Origin: Synechococcus sp. WH 7803
GTDB lineage: Bacteria > Cyanobacteriota > Cyanobacteriia > PCC-6307 > Cyanobiaceae
Length of the DNA: 64,000 nucleotides
Assembly: GCA_000063505.1 (NCBI GenBank)
Contig: CT971583.1
Span: 1 to 64,000 of the forward strand
Reading direction: 5' to 3'
Part shown: positions 1 to 10,462 of the stretch, piece by piece
Layout: each line of letters starts with the position of its first letter
How positions within the stretch are numbered: the stretch's first letter is position 1
Translations under genes and position numbers: made by a program
The notes under the pieces: model-generated
Told to the model about the DNA's origin: nothing
The model's database searches: none
Seen by the model: the letters and a program-made list of their open reading frames with translations, nothing else

Positions 1-5
1 CGGGG

Positions 6-23
6 TTTTCCACGTTTTCCCCA
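6..23 (+). promoter_or_regulatory. Two tandem DnaA-box-like 9-mers
   Basis: TTTTCCACG (6-14) is followed directly by TTTTCCCCA (15-23). Each differs by one base from TTTTCCACA, a common DnaA-box form. They lie upstream of dnaN in a short AT-richer leader (1-173), where the replication origin is plausible in picocyanobacteria. The window cuts off the left side, so a full origin cannot be judged. Confidence 0.3.
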
Positions 24-173
24 TCCTCTATTACGGCTGTTTAGTAGTTCTTTTCTTGAAATCATTTCAATCCAGTAGAACAGGGACACCACGTTGATCT
101 CGGTGCCATTGCACTTCCGGCTCGCCTGTGAAACCTTGGGTGATCTCATTCCCCAGCTGCGGTCACCAACGCG

Positions 174-1343
174 ATGAAACTGGTCTGTTCCCAGACGGAA
201 CTCAACAGCGCACTTCAGCTGGTCAGTCGTGCTGTGGCGTCCCGTCCCACCCATCCAGTGCTCGCGAATGTGCTGCTCACCGCCGATGCCGGCACAGATC
301 GACTGAGCCTCACGGGATTTGACCTCAGCCTGGGGATTCAGACCTCCCTGCCTGCTTCAGTCGACACCAGCGGGGCGGTGACGCTCCCGGCGCGATTGTT
401 CGGCGAGATCGTGTCCCGTCTCTCCAGCGATTCCCCGATCACCCTGACCACCGATGACAGCGGCGAGCAGGTGGAGCTCACCAGCCTGAGCGGGAGCTAT
501 CAGATGCGCGGCATGCCGGCTGACGACTTCCCCGACCTGCCTTTGGTGGAAAACGGCACCGCGGTCAAGCTTGATCCGGCTGCTTTGGTTCGTGCACTGC
601 GCAGCACGCTGTTTGCGAGCAGTTCTGATGAAGCCAAGCAGTTGCTCACCGGTGTGCACCTGCGTTTCGATCAAACCCGTCTGGAAGCCGCGTCCACTGA
701 TGGGCACCGTCTCGCCGTGCTGAGCGTGGATGATGCTCTACAGGACGCGATTGCCAACGAGGAGGCTCCCGATGCTGAAGGCAGTGCGGGGCTGGCGGTC
801 ACCCTCCCTGCCCGCTCCCTGCGTGAGGTGGAGCGTTTGATGGCTGGCTGGAAAGGCAGCGATCCTGTCAGCCTCTTCTTCGAGCGTGGCCAGGTGGTGG
901 TTCTGGCCGCCGATCAGATGGTCACCAGCCGCACCCTTGAGGGCACCTATCCCAACTACCGACAGCTGATTCCTGAGTCGTTCAGCCGCACCATGGCCTT
1001 GGATCGACGGGCCTTCGTGGCCTCTCTCGAGCGCATTGCAGTACTGGCGGATCAGCACAACAATGTTGTGAGGATCATCAGTGATCCCAGCAAGGGGCTG
1101 ATTCAGATTTCAGCTGATGCCCAGGACGTGGGCAGCGGATCGGAGTCTCTCCCCGCACAAATCGAAGGGGAGGAGGTGCAGATTGCCTTCAACGTGCGTT
1201 ACGTGCTCGATGGCCTCAAAGCCATGGATGCTGAACGCATCGTTCTGTCTTGCAATGCACCGACCACCCCGGCGATTCTCTCGCCGGCGGATGATGGAGC
1301 CGGCCTCACCTATCTCGTGATGCCCGTGCAGATTCGCTCCTGA
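174..1343 (+). CDS. dnaN: DNA polymerase III sliding clamp, beta subunit
   Basis: This 389-residue protein is the beta sliding clamp, a ring-shaped dimer that tethers DNA polymerase III to DNA in the cytoplasm. The start MKLVCSQTELNSALQLVSRA and the ending LVMPVQIRS are typical of the family, and the length fits the three-domain clamp (usually 365-390). The ATG at 174 is preceded by about 170 bases of non-coding leader carrying DnaA-box-like sites. The next gene begins 3 bases after the stop, so the two are probably co-transcribed. Picocyanobacterial genome records are often numbered from just upstream of dnaN, which suggests that base 1 here is base 1 of the record. Confidence 0.98.
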   Translation: MKLVCSQTELNSALQLVSRAVASRPTHPVLANVLLTADAGTDRLSLTGFDLSLGIQTSLPASVDTSGAVTLPARLFGEIVSRLSSDSPITLTTDDSGEQVELTSLSGSYQMRGMPADDFPDLPLVENGTAVKLDPAALVRALRSTLFASSSDEAKQLLTGVHLRFDQTRLEAASTDGHRLAVLSVDDALQDAIANEEAPDAEGSAGLAVTLPARSLREVERLMAGWKGSDPVSLFFERGQVVVLAADQMVTSRTLEGTYPNYRQLIPESFSRTMALDRRAFVASLERIAVLADQHNNVVRIISDPSKGLIQISADAQDVGSGSESLPAQIEGEEVQIAFNVRYVLDGLKAMDAERIVLSCNAPTTPAILSPADDGAGLTYLVMPVQIRS

Positions 1344-1346
1344 GCC

Positions 1347-2096
1347 TTGCCCCTGCCCGATCCGTTTCTTCTGAGCGATCTGCTTCGCCATCGCGTGCGC
1401 TGCGATCAGGGGTTGGACCATGGACCCGGTGTGATGGCCTGGATGCATCCTCCAGTGCATCGTCTGCTGGGTTGGGTCAGCCGTCCTTCTGCCTTGCGCA
1501 ACCAACGAGACGTTTGGCGTCTGGATCAGTGTCGCGGCGTGGATGATCAGCAGGTGTATGTGAAAGGTTTCCCGGCGGAGACCGACCAGCTGACCCTGGA
1601 TCGACTGCCCACGCTGTTGGATGCGGATCTCCTCGATCGGGATGGCGAGCGACTGGGTCAGATCGCTGACCTCGCGTTTGTTCCCACATCCGGTGAAATC
1701 CTCTACTACCTCGTCTCCCGCAGCGATCCAAGGCTTCCCGGTAGCAGCCGTTGGCGTCTCAGCCCCGAGCGCATCGTCGACCAGCAACCCGGACGGGTCT
1801 CCACAGCCCTGCGCAATCTTGATGATCTTCCCCAGGCTCGCGCCAGCGTCCGTCAGGACTTGGTGCGACGGTCCCGTCACTGGCGTGAGCAGCTCCAGCA
1901 GTTCGGTGATCGTGCCGGAGAACGGTTGGAAGGTTGGCTGGAGGAGCCCCCTTGGGAGGAACCCCCTTGGGGGGAACAGCCGCGGCCATCCCCCCAAGAG
2001 TCCCGCGAAGCCTGGGATGACGAGGACTGGTCAGAGCCTGGAGAGCCTCGCCGGGATCGATCCCGGTCTGATCACGACGAAGACCCCTGGATCTGA
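1347..2096 (+). CDS. PRC-barrel-containing protein
   Basis: A 249-residue protein starting at TTG, 3 bases after the dnaN stop. The centre (about residues 85-145) reads like a PRC-barrel: LLDADLLDRDGERLGQIADL, then a strand-rich stretch ending in WRLSPERI. PRC barrels are small beta domains found in RNA-processing and photosynthetic proteins; the role here is unknown. The C-terminal third is charged and low in complexity, with a short EEPPW/EEPPWGEQ duplication near residues 196-206 and an Asp/Glu/Arg-rich tail. Position between dnaN and purL matches what I recall for picocyanobacteria. Start codon uncertain. Confidence 0.8.
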   Translation: MPLPDPFLLSDLLRHRVRCDQGLDHGPGVMAWMHPPVHRLLGWVSRPSALRNQRDVWRLDQCRGVDDQQVYVKGFPAETDQLTLDRLPTLLDADLLDRDGERLGQIADLAFVPTSGEILYYLVSRSDPRLPGSSRWRLSPERIVDQQPGRVSTALRNLDDLPQARASVRQDLVRRSRHWREQLQQFGDRAGERLEGWLEEPPWEEPPWGEQPRPSPQESREAWDDEDWSEPGEPRRDRSRSDHDEDPWI

Positions 2097-2150
2097 ATGC
2101 GGAGGGCCTGCAGGCCGTCGGCAACACTGGGAAGAGATGAACGGTTGGCT

Positions 2151-4484
2151 GTGACTCAGTCCCCTTCAGCAGATGGATCCTTTGATGTGGCCTCTGCACT
2201 GCGCCAGGAAGGGCTAACGCAGGAGGATTACATCGAAATTCAGCGCCGCCTTGGGCGAGATCCCAACAGGGCGGAGCTGGGAATGTTCGGCGTGATGTGG
2301 TCCGAACATTGCTGCTACCGCAATTCCCGGCCACTCCTGCGTGGTTTTCCCACCGATGGACCTCGCATCCTGGTGGGGCCAGGAGAAAACGCTGGCGTGG
2401 TGGACCTGGGGGAGGGTCACCGCCTGGCGTTCAAAATTGAAAGTCATAACCATCCGTCGGCGGTGGAGCCTTTCCAAGGTGCCGCCACAGGGGTGGGAGG
2501 GATCCTCCGGGACATCTTCACCATGGGTGCTCGACCGATCGCTCTGCTGAATGCCTTGCGCTTCGGTCCCCTTGATGAACCCGCCACCCAGGGACTTGTG
2601 GAAGGTGTCGTGGCGGGGATCTCCCATTACGGCAATTGCGTCGGGGTGCCGACCGTGGGGGGGGAGGTTGCCTTCGACCCCGCCTATCGCGGCAACCCCC
2701 TGGTGAATGCGATGGCTCTGGGTCTCATGGAGACCGATGACATCGTGAAATCGGGGGCCTCTGGTGTGGGCAATCCCGTGGTGTATGTGGGCAGCACCAC
2801 GGGCCGGGACGGGATGGGCGGTGCCAGCTTCGCCAGTGCCGAGCTCAGCGCCGATTCCCTGGATGATCGCCCTGCGGTGCAAGTGGGCGATCCCTTTCTG
2901 GAGAAGGGATTGATTGAGGCTTGCCTCGAAGCCTTCCAGAGTGGGGATGTGGTGGCGGCCCAGGACATGGGCGCTGCGGGTCTCACCTGCAGCTGCTCGG
3001 AGATGGCGGCCAAAGGGAATGTGGGGGTGGAGCTGGATCTCGACAGGGTTCCAGCCCGTGAACAGGGCATGACGGCTTACGAGTTCCTGCTGTCTGAATC
3101 GCAGGAGCGGATGCTGTTCGTGGTGCAGGCCGGACGGGAGGAGGCGTTGATGCAGCGTTTCCGCCGCTGGGGGTTGCAGGCAGCTGTTGTTGGGCAGGTG
3201 CTTGAAGAACCCGTTGTGCGTGTGCTGCAGCACGGATCGGTGGCTGCTGAGGTTCCTGCCCGGGCTCTGGCGGAAGACACCCCGATCAATCAGCACACCT
3301 TGATCTCAGAGCCTCCAGAGGACATCCAGGAGCATTGGCGCTGGTCGGAAACGGATCTTCCCTCGGTGTCCAGGGATCACGACTGGGGGGCGGATCTGCT
3401 GGCTCTGCTGGATGATCCCACCATTGCCAGCAAACGCTGGGTGTATCGCCAATACGACCAGCAGGTCCTCGCCAACACGGTGGTGCCCGCCGGCGGCGCT
3501 GATGCTGCTGTGGTGCGCCTTCGGCCTCAGCAAGGGGATGCGTCGCTTCGGGGGGCGAATCGAGGGGTGGCGGCCACGGTCGACTGCCCCAATCGTTGGG
3601 TGGCTCTGGATCCCGAACGGGGGGCGATGGCCGCGGTGGCGGAGGCTGCCCGCAATCTCAGTTGCGTTGGGGCGGTTCCGGTGGCTGTCACCGACAACCT
3701 CAATTTTCCGTCTCCGGAAACGCCTAAGGGCTACTGGCAGCTGGCCATGGCCTGCCGAGGTTTATCCGAAGGCTGTCGGGTGTTGGGCACTCCCGTGACC
3801 GGGGGAAATGTGTCGCTCTACAACGAAACCCGCGCTGACGACGGCAGCCTGCAACCGATTCATCCCACCCCTGTGGTGGGCATGGTGGGGCTGGTTGAGG
3901 ACCTTGGTCGGGTGGGTGGCCTGGCCTGGCGTCAAGCGGGCGATGCCGTTGTGCTTCTTGGGGTCTCCAGCGACGAACGCCAGGATGATCGGGTTGGTTT
4001 GGCCGGCAGCAGCTATCAGGGGGTGATCCACGGACTGCTGACCGGAAGACCTCCGCGGGTGGATCTCGATCTTGAGCAGCGCGTTCAGGCCCTGGTGCGC
4101 CAGGCCTGGGAGCAAGGACTGCTGGCCTCCGCCCACGACAGCAGCGATGGAGGTCTTGCTGTTGCCTTGGCTGAATGTTCGATCGCCTCGGGTCTCGGTG
4201 TGGATGGGGCATTGCCTGGCGACGGCGTTGCTCCTGAGCGCCGTCTTTTTGCTGAGGGGGGAGCCCGGATTGTTGTGTCGGTGCGGGCGGAATGCATGGA
4301 TGCCTGGACCTCCCTGCTCGCTGATGAGGCCCATGCCGCTGTTCCGGTAACCATCCTCGGGGCTGTGGCTGATCACGGACGTTTCCGGCTCTCCCTGGGA
4401 TCGCAACCCGTGCTGGATCAGGCCGTGCAAACCCTGACGGAGCGTTTTGATCAGGCGCTTCCCCGTCGGCTGGGAACAGCGTGA
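2151..4484 (+). CDS. purL: Phosphoribosylformylglycinamidine synthase, large subunit (FGAM synthase II)
   Basis: PurL converts FGAR, glutamine and ATP to FGAM in step four of purine synthesis, working with PurS and PurQ. The 777-residue length fits the small PurL type that lacks a fused glutaminase. Visible family features are [52 protein letters not shown] and [14 protein letters not shown]. The frame is open from an ATG at 2097, but the first 18 codons look non-coding and homology begins after VTQSPSADG, so I chose the GTG at 2151. Its stop overlaps the first codons of purF, giving translational coupling of two purine genes. Confidence 0.96.
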   Translation: MTQSPSADGSFDVASALRQEGLTQEDYIEIQRRLGRDPNRAELGMFGVMWSEHCCYRNSRPLLRGFPTDGPRILVGPGENAGVVDLGEGHRLAFKIESHNHPSAVEPFQGAATGVGGILRDIFTMGARPIALLNALRFGPLDEPATQGLVEGVVAGISHYGNCVGVPTVGGEVAFDPAYRGNPLVNAMALGLMETDDIVKSGASGVGNPVVYVGSTTGRDGMGGASFASAELSADSLDDRPAVQVGDPFLEKGLIEACLEAFQSGDVVAAQDMGAAGLTCSCSEMAAKGNVGVELDLDRVPAREQGMTAYEFLLSESQERMLFVVQAGREEALMQRFRRWGLQAAVVGQVLEEPVVRVLQHGSVAAEVPARALAEDTPINQHTLISEPPEDIQEHWRWSETDLPSVSRDHDWGADLLALLDDPTIASKRWVYRQYDQQVLANTVVPAGGADAAVVRLRPQQGDASLRGANRGVAATVDCPNRWVALDPERGAMAAVAEAARNLSCVGAVPVAVTDNLNFPSPETPKGYWQLAMACRGLSEGCRVLGTPVTGGNVSLYNETRADDGSLQPIHPTPVVGMVGLVEDLGRVGGLAWRQAGDAVVLLGVSSDERQDDRVGLAGSSYQGVIHGLLTGRPPRVDLDLEQRVQALVRQAWEQGLLASAHDSSDGGLAVALAECSIASGLGVDGALPGDGVAPERRLFAEGGARIVVSVRAECMDAWTSLLADEAHAAVPVTILGAVADHGRFRLSLGSQPVLDQAVQTLTERFDQALPRRLGTA

Positions 4485-5989
4485 TGCAGAATTCTGAAAG
4501 AAATCCGAAGTCGAGGCGGACCGTGCATCAGCTCGAGGCGGAGCGTCCCGATCGGATGGAGGAAGCCTGCGGCGTGTTTGCCGTTCAGGCCTCTGAGCAA
4601 CCGGTGGCCAACCTGGCTTATTTCGGTCTGTATGCCTTGCAGCACCGCGGCCAGGAGTCCGCGGGCATCGCTGTGTTTAACCAGGGCAAGGTCCGTCTTC
4701 ATAAAGACATGGGCCTGGTCAGTCAGGTGTTCGATCAAGACGTGCTCGCTCGGATGCCTGGTGATCTCGCCATTGGCCACAACCGTTATTCCACAACTGG
4801 CAGCAGCAGGGTCTGCAATGCCCAGCCAGTGGTTCTGATGACGCGCCTCGGTCCCTTTGCGCTGGCCCACAACGGCAATCTGGTCAACGCTGCCGAGTTG
4901 CGCGAACGCATTGATGACGGACAGGTGGAATTCACGTCCACCACGGATTCCGAGTTGATTGCGTTTGCCGTTCAGCAGGCTGTGGATCGTGGGCTCGACT
5001 GGAAGGCTGCGATCACCTCGGCGGTGTCGCTCTGCCAGGGCGCCTTCAGTTTGGTGATCGGCACTCCGGGAGCGCTCTACGGCCTGCGCGACGGATACGG
5101 CATCCGGCCCTTGGTGTTCGGGTCTCTCGGTGAGGAGTCCAGTGGTCAGTGGGTGCTCAGCAGTGAAACCTGTGGGCTCGACATCATCGGGGCCGCCTTC
5201 GTTGATGACGTTCAGCCTGGTGAGATCGTCACCTTCCTGCCCGGGGACCCCACCCCGCAAAGGGAGAGCTGGATTGAGCCCACCACGCGCATGTGCGTGT
5301 TCGAGATGATTTATTTCGCTAGGCCGGACAGTCGGTTTTTCGGTGAATCGCTGTACAGCTATCGCCAGCGCATCGGTCAGATCCTTGCCAGGGAATCGGC
5401 GGTGGAGGCTGATCTGGTGATCGGTGTTCCAGATTCGGGCATCCCCGCTGCGATCGGTTACTCCCAGGCCACAGGACTGCCCTATGCCGATGGTCTGATC
5501 AAGAACCGTTACGTCGGTCGTACCTTCATTCAGCCCACCCAAGCGATGCGCGAAGCCGGCATCCGCGTGAAGCTCAATCCCCTTCCCGATGTGCTCAACG
5601 GCAAACGCGTTGTGGTGATCGATGATTCGATCGTGCGCGGCACGACCAGTCGCAAGCTTGTTCAGGCCCTTCGCGATGCCGGAGCGACTGAGGTGCACAT
5701 GCGCATCAGCTCACCACCGGTGACCCATCCCTGCTTCTATGGCATCGATACCGATACCCAGGATCAACTGATCGCTGCCCGTTACACCCTGGAGGAAATT
5801 GAGGCCCATCTCAAGGTGGACTCCTTGGCCTATCTCAGTAAGGAAGGAATGGTGGAGGCGGCTGGTGCTGACTCCAAACAGTTCTGTACCGCCTGTTTTG
5901 ACGGCGATTACCCGGTGCCGATGGATGAGTCGATGCGCTCCAGCAAGCTGATGCTGGAGCCTGCCGGTGTGGCTGCCAACCTGGGTTGA
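4481..5989 (+). CDS. purF: Amidophosphoribosyltransferase
   Basis: PurF makes phosphoribosylamine from PRPP and glutamine, the first committed step of purine synthesis. The class II glutaminase nucleophile is the Cys of EACGVFAV, about residue 30, so a propeptide of roughly 29 residues is probably removed. The PRPP loop is [16 protein letters not shown]. Cysteines in [18 protein letters not shown] and FCTACF match the Bacillus-type enzyme with a 4Fe-4S cluster. GTG (4481) and ATG (4484) are adjacent candidate starts, both overlapping the purL stop. It converges with the topoisomerase gene, whose stop is 2 bases away. Confidence 0.97.
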   Translation: MMQNSERNPKSRRTVHQLEAERPDRMEEACGVFAVQASEQPVANLAYFGLYALQHRGQESAGIAVFNQGKVRLHKDMGLVSQVFDQDVLARMPGDLAIGHNRYSTTGSSRVCNAQPVVLMTRLGPFALAHNGNLVNAAELRERIDDGQVEFTSTTDSELIAFAVQQAVDRGLDWKAAITSAVSLCQGAFSLVIGTPGALYGLRDGYGIRPLVFGSLGEESSGQWVLSSETCGLDIIGAAFVDDVQPGEIVTFLPGDPTPQRESWIEPTTRMCVFEMIYFARPDSRFFGESLYSYRQRIGQILARESAVEADLVIGVPDSGIPAAIGYSQATGLPYADGLIKNRYVGRTFIQPTQAMREAGIRVKLNPLPDVLNGKRVVVIDDSIVRGTTSRKLVQALRDAGATEVHMRISSPPVTHPCFYGIDTDTQDQLIAARYTLEEIEAHLKVDSLAYLSKEGMVEAAGADSKQFCTACFDGDYPVPMDESMRSSKLMLEPAGVAANLG

Positions 5990-5991
5990 GA

Positions 5992-8457
5992 TCAGCTCAG
6001 AAGCGGAACAATCCGCTCGAGCGTTTCGCCGGATTTAAGCGTTAAGTCCTTGGGCTCAGTCGCGAGCAGCCGACCATGACGGCCGGATGAGGTGACGACG
6101 CCAACCAGTCCGGAGCCGGTACAAGCCGCACAGAGTCGATCCTCCGGATCGCGTCCATCCTGTTCGGGTTGCCAACCGATCACACCCAGATCTCCCCGTT
6201 GGCAGGCACGCACAGCGTCGCGTGCCAGGGATTTGATTCTTCCTTGGCGGCTGAACAGCAGCAGCGGATCCTGCTGATCGGGATTTGTGGCGACGGCTGC
6301 AATCAGGGATTCCTCAGGAAGCAGTCGCATGGTGACGGGACCTTGGGCCAGCTTGCCCATCAAGGGCAGGTTGGCCTCGCTGACCGGGAGATGCAGGACG
6401 CGACCGAGATCACTGATCAGAGACAGGGCTCCTCCCTCCTGGCAGATCACGGCGGTTTTGAGTTCAATGCCCTCCTTGAGCTTCACCACACTGGCTGCCC
6501 GTCCGGAGAGGTCGAGCAGTTCCTGCATCGCTAGTCGTTTGAAACGGCCGTCGCTGCTCAGCAGTCCGAGCGATGAGACCGCTGCCGCGTTGCTGTCAGC
6601 CTCTGCATCGGGCAGCTGCAAAACCGACACCACCGGATCTCCCTGCAAAGCCGTGGGCAGGAATCGCTCCAGGCTTCCGGGTTGCTGCCCTGCGAATTCC
6701 CAGCGAATCAGTGCAACCCGTCCGCTGGCAGTCACAGCCAGCAGTTTGGCCACGGGTTTGATCGGCAGGATGATTCGGGCCGGAGAAGGCTCATCCCCCA
6801 GTGCCGTTGGCTCATTGAGGTGCAGTCGGCCCATCAATTGCGGACTGATGACTTTCACCTGACCGTCGTCTTGGATCAGGATGCGCGAATCGGGAGGGAG
6901 GGCCTCGAGGGCCTGGCGGCGCTGCAGTTCAGCATTGGGGCGCTGACTGGCAGCCCGCTCCGCCAGGAGGTGATCTCCCCCTTCCACCAGGCGGGTGCGG
7001 CGAGGGGTGGCAAAACGCTTCTTGAGCTGACGCAGTTCCTGAACGAGGGCATCCAGCAGCTGATCGCGGTTGTCAAGGAGCAGCTTCAGGCGTTGGCGTT
7101 CCGCTCGCAGCTCCTCCGCTTCCTGCCGGAGGCTTTCCCGCTCCAAACCGGTTAACCGCCGCAGGGGCATGGCCAGCACGGCGTCGGCCTGCCGTTCGCT
7201 GAGATCGAGGTGCACCATCAGGCTGGCCCTTGCGGCCGCGGCATCCTGTGCCTCCTGAATCATGGCGATCACCCGCTGCAGGGATTGCAGGGCGGTGATC
7301 AAACCCTCCACCACCTCCAGACGGTCTTCCGCTTTGCGCAGGGCATGGCTTGTGCGCCGGATCAGGGTCAGTTCCCGGTAATCGAGGAACGTCTGCAGAA
7401 GCCGGCGCAGGGACAACTGCTGGGGTTGGCCATCCACGAGGGCCAGCATGATGGCGCCGAAATTGCTCTGCAGGGATGTCCGGCGTTGGAGATCCTTCAG
7501 AACCGCATCGGGATCGGCATCGCGGCGCAGTTCCACCACGACGCGCATTCCTTCGCGGTCGCTTTCATCTCTGATGTCGGCGATGCCGCCGATCTTGCCG
7601 TCGTTGACCTGTTCAGCCAGCTTTTCAATCCACCCGGCCTTACTCAGCTGGTAGGGCAGTTCGGTCACGATCACCGCATTGCGTTTGTGACGGCCCTTGC
7701 CGAGTTGCACCTCTTCCACATGGGCGACACCGCGCATGGGAATGCTTCCGCGACCGCGCAGGTAGGTGTCTCGGACCCCGCTGCCCAGCAGCACTTCACC
7801 GCCGGTGGGGAAATCGGGTCCAGGGATCAGGCTGAGCAGCTTGTCGTCGCTCAGATCCGGTTTGCGCACCAAGGCGATCAATCCATCCACCACCTCTCCC
7901 AGGTTGTGGGGCGGAATGCTGGTGGCCATGCCCACAGCGATGCCTGAACACCCATTCAGGAGAAGAAAGGGCAGCTGGGCAGGCAGAACCGTGGGTTCCT
8001 GCTGGGACCCGTCGAAGTTGTTGGCGAAGTCGACGGTGTCGTTGCCGATCTCGTCGAGGAGGCCTTCATGGGCGATCGGCGCCAGGCGGGTCTCCGTGTA
8101 GCGCATGGCGGCCGGCGGGTCGTCATCGACCGATCCGAAATTGCCGTGGCCATCCAGCAGGGGGTGACGGCTGGAAAAGGTCTGCACCAAACGAACAAGG
8201 GCGTCGTAGACCGCCTGATCGCCGTGGGGGTGGTATTTGCCCAGAACATCACCGACGACCCGTGCACATTTGCGATAGGGGCGATCAGGTGTGAGGCCCA
8301 GTTCATGCATCGCGTAGAGGATGCGGCGTTGAACCGGTTTCAGTCCATCGCGGACATCAGGCAGCGCCCTGCCCACGATCACGCTCATGGCGTACTCGAG
8401 GTAGGAGCGCTGCATCTCTTGATGCAGGGCGATCGGTTGAACGCGCTCCTCGGCCAT
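5992..8457 (-). CDS. Type IIA topoisomerase subunit A (GyrA/ParC-like)
   Basis: An 821-residue breakage-reunion subunit. The active-site tyrosine lies in [14 protein letters not shown], and the N-terminus ([37 protein letters not shown]) is classic GyrA/ParC. A coiled-coil region follows, then a beta-propeller-like C-terminal domain. I see no GyrA box (Q-x-R-G-G-x-G) where gyrase usually has it, after the RRTRLVEGG stretch, so this may be a topoisomerase IV-like or divergent second paralogue rather than the supercoiling gyrase. A TTG at 8472 is possible, but the ATG at 8457 ([11 protein letters not shown]) is preferred. It is probably the last gene of a queG-TPR-topoisomerase cluster. Confidence 0.93.
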   Translation of the reverse strand: MAEERVQPIALHQEMQRSYLEYAMSVIVGRALPDVRDGLKPVQRRILYAMHELGLTPDRPYRKCARVVGDVLGKYHPHGDQAVYDALVRLVQTFSSRHPLLDGHGNFGSVDDDPPAAMRYTETRLAPIAHEGLLDEIGNDTVDFANNFDGSQQEPTVLPAQLPFLLLNGCSGIAVGMATSIPPHNLGEVVDGLIALVRKPDLSDDKLLSLIPGPDFPTGGEVLLGSGVRDTYLRGRGSIPMRGVAHVEEVQLGKGRHKRNAVIVTELPYQLSKAGWIEKLAEQVNDGKIGGIADIRDESDREGMRVVVELRRDADPDAVLKDLQRRTSLQSNFGAIMLALVDGQPQQLSLRRLLQTFLDYRELTLIRRTSHALRKAEDRLEVVEGLITALQSLQRVIAMIQEAQDAAAARASLMVHLDLSERQADAVLAMPLRRLTGLERESLRQEAEELRAERQRLKLLLDNRDQLLDALVQELRQLKKRFATPRRTRLVEGGDHLLAERAASQRPNAELQRRQALEALPPDSRILIQDDGQVKVISPQLMGRLHLNEPTALGDEPSPARIILPIKPVAKLLAVTASGRVALIRWEFAGQQPGSLERFLPTALQGDPVVSVLQLPDAEADSNAAAVSSLGLLSSDGRFKRLAMQELLDLSGRAASVVKLKEGIELKTAVICQEGGALSLISDLGRVLHLPVSEANLPLMGKLAQGPVTMRLLPEESLIAAVATNPDQQDPLLLFSRQGRIKSLARDAVRACQRGDLGVIGWQPEQDGRDPEDRLCAACTGSGLVGVVTSSGRHGRLLATEPKDLTLKSGETLERIVPLLS

Positions 8458-8546
8458 CCGTTTTGGAATCAAGAAGGCAGAAGGGGTCTCAGCCTACAGA
8501 TCTTCTTTCGCTTGACCAGCCCAAAGACCGCGGAAAGGGCGGCTAT

Positions 8547-9443
8547 TCATTCGGCCGTTGTGGGATCAGCATTGGCCTCGGCCCGCTCCACGGCTCCTTT
8601 CAAAGCTCCTTCCGAGAGCAAGGTTTCCGTGGCTTGACGCAGTTTCAGGCCCCAGAGTTGGTTTTCCTGATGACCGGGGAGGACGTAATTGGGATCCTCC
8701 GCAAGGGCCTTGCGTGCCAGTTCGATCGATTCAGTGTCTCCGGGTTTCTGCTTGTTGAGAGCCGCGGCCAGCGCCAGCATTGGTTCAGCGTTGCGTTTGA
8801 TCGTGAGCACGGAACGCCAGCGTTTGATCGCTTCGCGCGTGTTGCCCATTTCGAAGAGCACCAGCGCCTGATTGTTGAGCGCCTCCCAAAAACTCGGTTT
8901 GATGGTGGTGGCCTGTTCAAAGGCACGCAAGGCCTGGCGCAGGTCGTCCTGCATCACCCGAGCATTGCCGAGATCGAAGTAGGCCCCTGCGTTCTTGGGA
9001 TCAAGTCGCAAGCCCTCATCCAACAAGTCAATGGCGTCATCGGGGCGGTTGTCCCGTAAAGCCAGGGAGGCTTCCGCGAACCAGAGCCCCGCTTTCCCGG
9101 GGTTCAGAGATTTGGCCTTGGCCAGGGATCCCGCTGCAGCCTTGAGTTGATCACTGCGGAGCTGGGCTTCCGCCAGCACCGACCACAGGCGTTCGTCGTT
9201 CGGTTGCAGCCGAACAGCCAGAGCTGCCAGACGGGAGGCTTCCTCCGGCTGGCCGAGTCTCAGCAGCTGTGCAGCTGTGCGGCCGATGCCGATGCCTGCA
9301 CCTTCCAGTTCTTCGGTGCTGGGCGTGTACACGTAGGGGACCAAGGCCCTGGCAGGGGGCGTTGTGGAGGCACCAACCAATCCCAGGGTCAGGGAGAGCA
9401 CTAGGGACTTCTGCCAGAGCTTCCAGGTACGTGCCGGTCCCAT
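8547..9443 (-). CDS. Tetratricopeptide-repeat protein with signal sequence
   Basis: About 298 residues from ATG at 9443; a TTG at 9455 is also in frame. A basic, hydrophobic N-terminus (WQKSLVLSLTLGLVGAS, then PPARAL) looks like a signal peptide, so the protein is probably periplasmic or lumenal. The rest is built of helical TPR units, seen in AGAYFDLGNARVMQDDLRQA, FWEALNNQALVLFEMGN and similar segments, suggesting a protein-protein interaction scaffold. The partner is unknown. It lies 15 bases after queG and 89 bases before the topoisomerase gene on the same strand. Confidence 0.88.
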   Translation of the reverse strand: MGPARTWKLWQKSLVLSLTLGLVGASTTPPARALVPYVYTPSTEELEGAGIGIGRTAAQLLRLGQPEEASRLAALAVRLQPNDERLWSVLAEAQLRSDQLKAAAGSLAKAKSLNPGKAGLWFAEASLALRDNRPDDAIDLLDEGLRLDPKNAGAYFDLGNARVMQDDLRQALRAFEQATTIKPSFWEALNNQALVLFEMGNTREAIKRWRSVLTIKRNAEPMLALAAALNKQKPGDTESIELARKALAEDPNYVLPGHQENQLWGLKLRQATETLLSEGALKGAVERAEANADPTTAE

Positions 9444-9458
9444 CGTTGAACCCAAAAG

Positions 9459-10421
9459 TCAGCTCAGGGTAGGTCCGTCATCGAGGCGTGCCGCTTCTGC
9501 GTTGCGACGCCACATCCAGGGTTTGATGCGTTTCAGTGCCGACCCTTGCAACCGTTCCGCCCAGTCCTGATCTGTCCAGCTCTGGATGCGTTCCGGGGTC
9601 AGATCCAGCAGCCAGGGTCTCGGCTGCAGGTCGGGATCTTCACTGGAGGGCACATCAGCTTGATTGAAGGGGCAGACGTCCTGGCAGATGTCGCATCCGG
9701 CCACCCAGGGGCCTAGGGCATTGGCGATCGCTGCTGGAAGCCGCTCACTGCGGTTTTCAATCGTGTGGTACGCGATGCATCGCCTGGAATCCACCACAAA
9801 GGGTTCGGTGATCGCTTGCGTCGGGCAGGCGTCCAGACAGGCACGGCAACGCCCGCACCGGGATGCAGCCGGTTCATCAGCCACGAGGGGTTCCGTGATC
9901 AGCAGATGTCCGATCACCATCCACGACCCTCGCGTGGGGTGAATCACGTTGCTGTGTTTTCCGATCCAGCCCAGCCCAGCTTCCTCAGCCCAAGCCTTAT
10001 CGAGCAGGGGTTCAGCATCCACGCAGGCCCGCCAGCGGCAGTTCGGTTGTTGATCCTGGAGCCAGCGACCCACTCTCCGCAGGCGCTGGTTCACCACCCG
10101 GTGGTAATCGCGGCCCCAGCCGTAGCGAGCCACCGCCAGGCGGTCGTGGCGGCGGTCGTGGGCCACGTGATAGTTCAGCCCAACGGCCAGCACACTTTGG
10201 GCTCCGTCCAACAAAGTGTCTGCTGACCGGCGTCGCGGTGCTGCCATCCAACCCATATCGGCTTGGTGTCCAGCGTCCAGCCAACGTTGCAGAGCCTCCG
10301 TGCGCAGGCGCAGGCGAGGACTGCCAGGGAGGGAGGCGATGCCGACGGGTTCAAATCCCTCGGCTCGGGCCCGCTCCTTGAGAGCCAAGCTCAGCTGCGC
10401 TCCGACGTCGGGGACGTTCAC
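9459..10421 (-). CDS. queG: Epoxyqueuosine reductase
   Basis: QueG reduces epoxyqueuosine to queuosine in the wobble position of tRNAs with GUN anticodons, using cobalamin and iron-sulfur clusters. Two ferredoxin-like cluster motifs are visible: CGRCRACLDACPTQAI and CDICQDVCPFNQ. The preceding HSNVIHPTRGSWMVIGHLLI segment is family-typical. The frame extends upstream to 10490, but that stretch is not protein-like. The GTG at 10421 (VNVPDVGAQLSLALKERA) gives 320 residues and is preferred. It is divergent from the HpsJ-like gene with about 40 bases between starts. A cobalamin need fits the cbiD gene elsewhere in the window. Confidence 0.95.
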   Translation of the reverse strand: MNVPDVGAQLSLALKERARAEGFEPVGIASLPGSPRLRLRTEALQRWLDAGHQADMGWMAAPRRRSADTLLDGAQSVLAVGLNYHVAHDRRHDRLAVARYGWGRDYHRVVNQRLRRVGRWLQDQQPNCRWRACVDAEPLLDKAWAEEAGLGWIGKHSNVIHPTRGSWMVIGHLLITEPLVADEPAASRCGRCRACLDACPTQAITEPFVVDSRRCIAYHTIENRSERLPAAIANALGPWVAGCDICQDVCPFNQADVPSSEDPDLQPRPWLLDLTPERIQSWTDQDWAERLQGSALKRIKPWMWRRNAEAARLDDGPTLS

Positions 10422-10462
10422 GAAAACTAACCGTAAAGTTGGGCACCTTTTGACATCGTGAC

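Noticed and set aside
4451-5698. 415-residue ORF on the minus strand opposite purF
   Set aside because: purF is unambiguous in the plus frame, and the minus ORF has His/Gln-rich, low-similarity sequence. It is a shadow of high-GC coding DNA.
6001-6016. AGCGGA/TCCGCT hairpin near the purF-topoisomerase junction
   Set aside because: Only 6 bases, lies inside the topoisomerase coding region and lacks a T-run; not called as a terminator.
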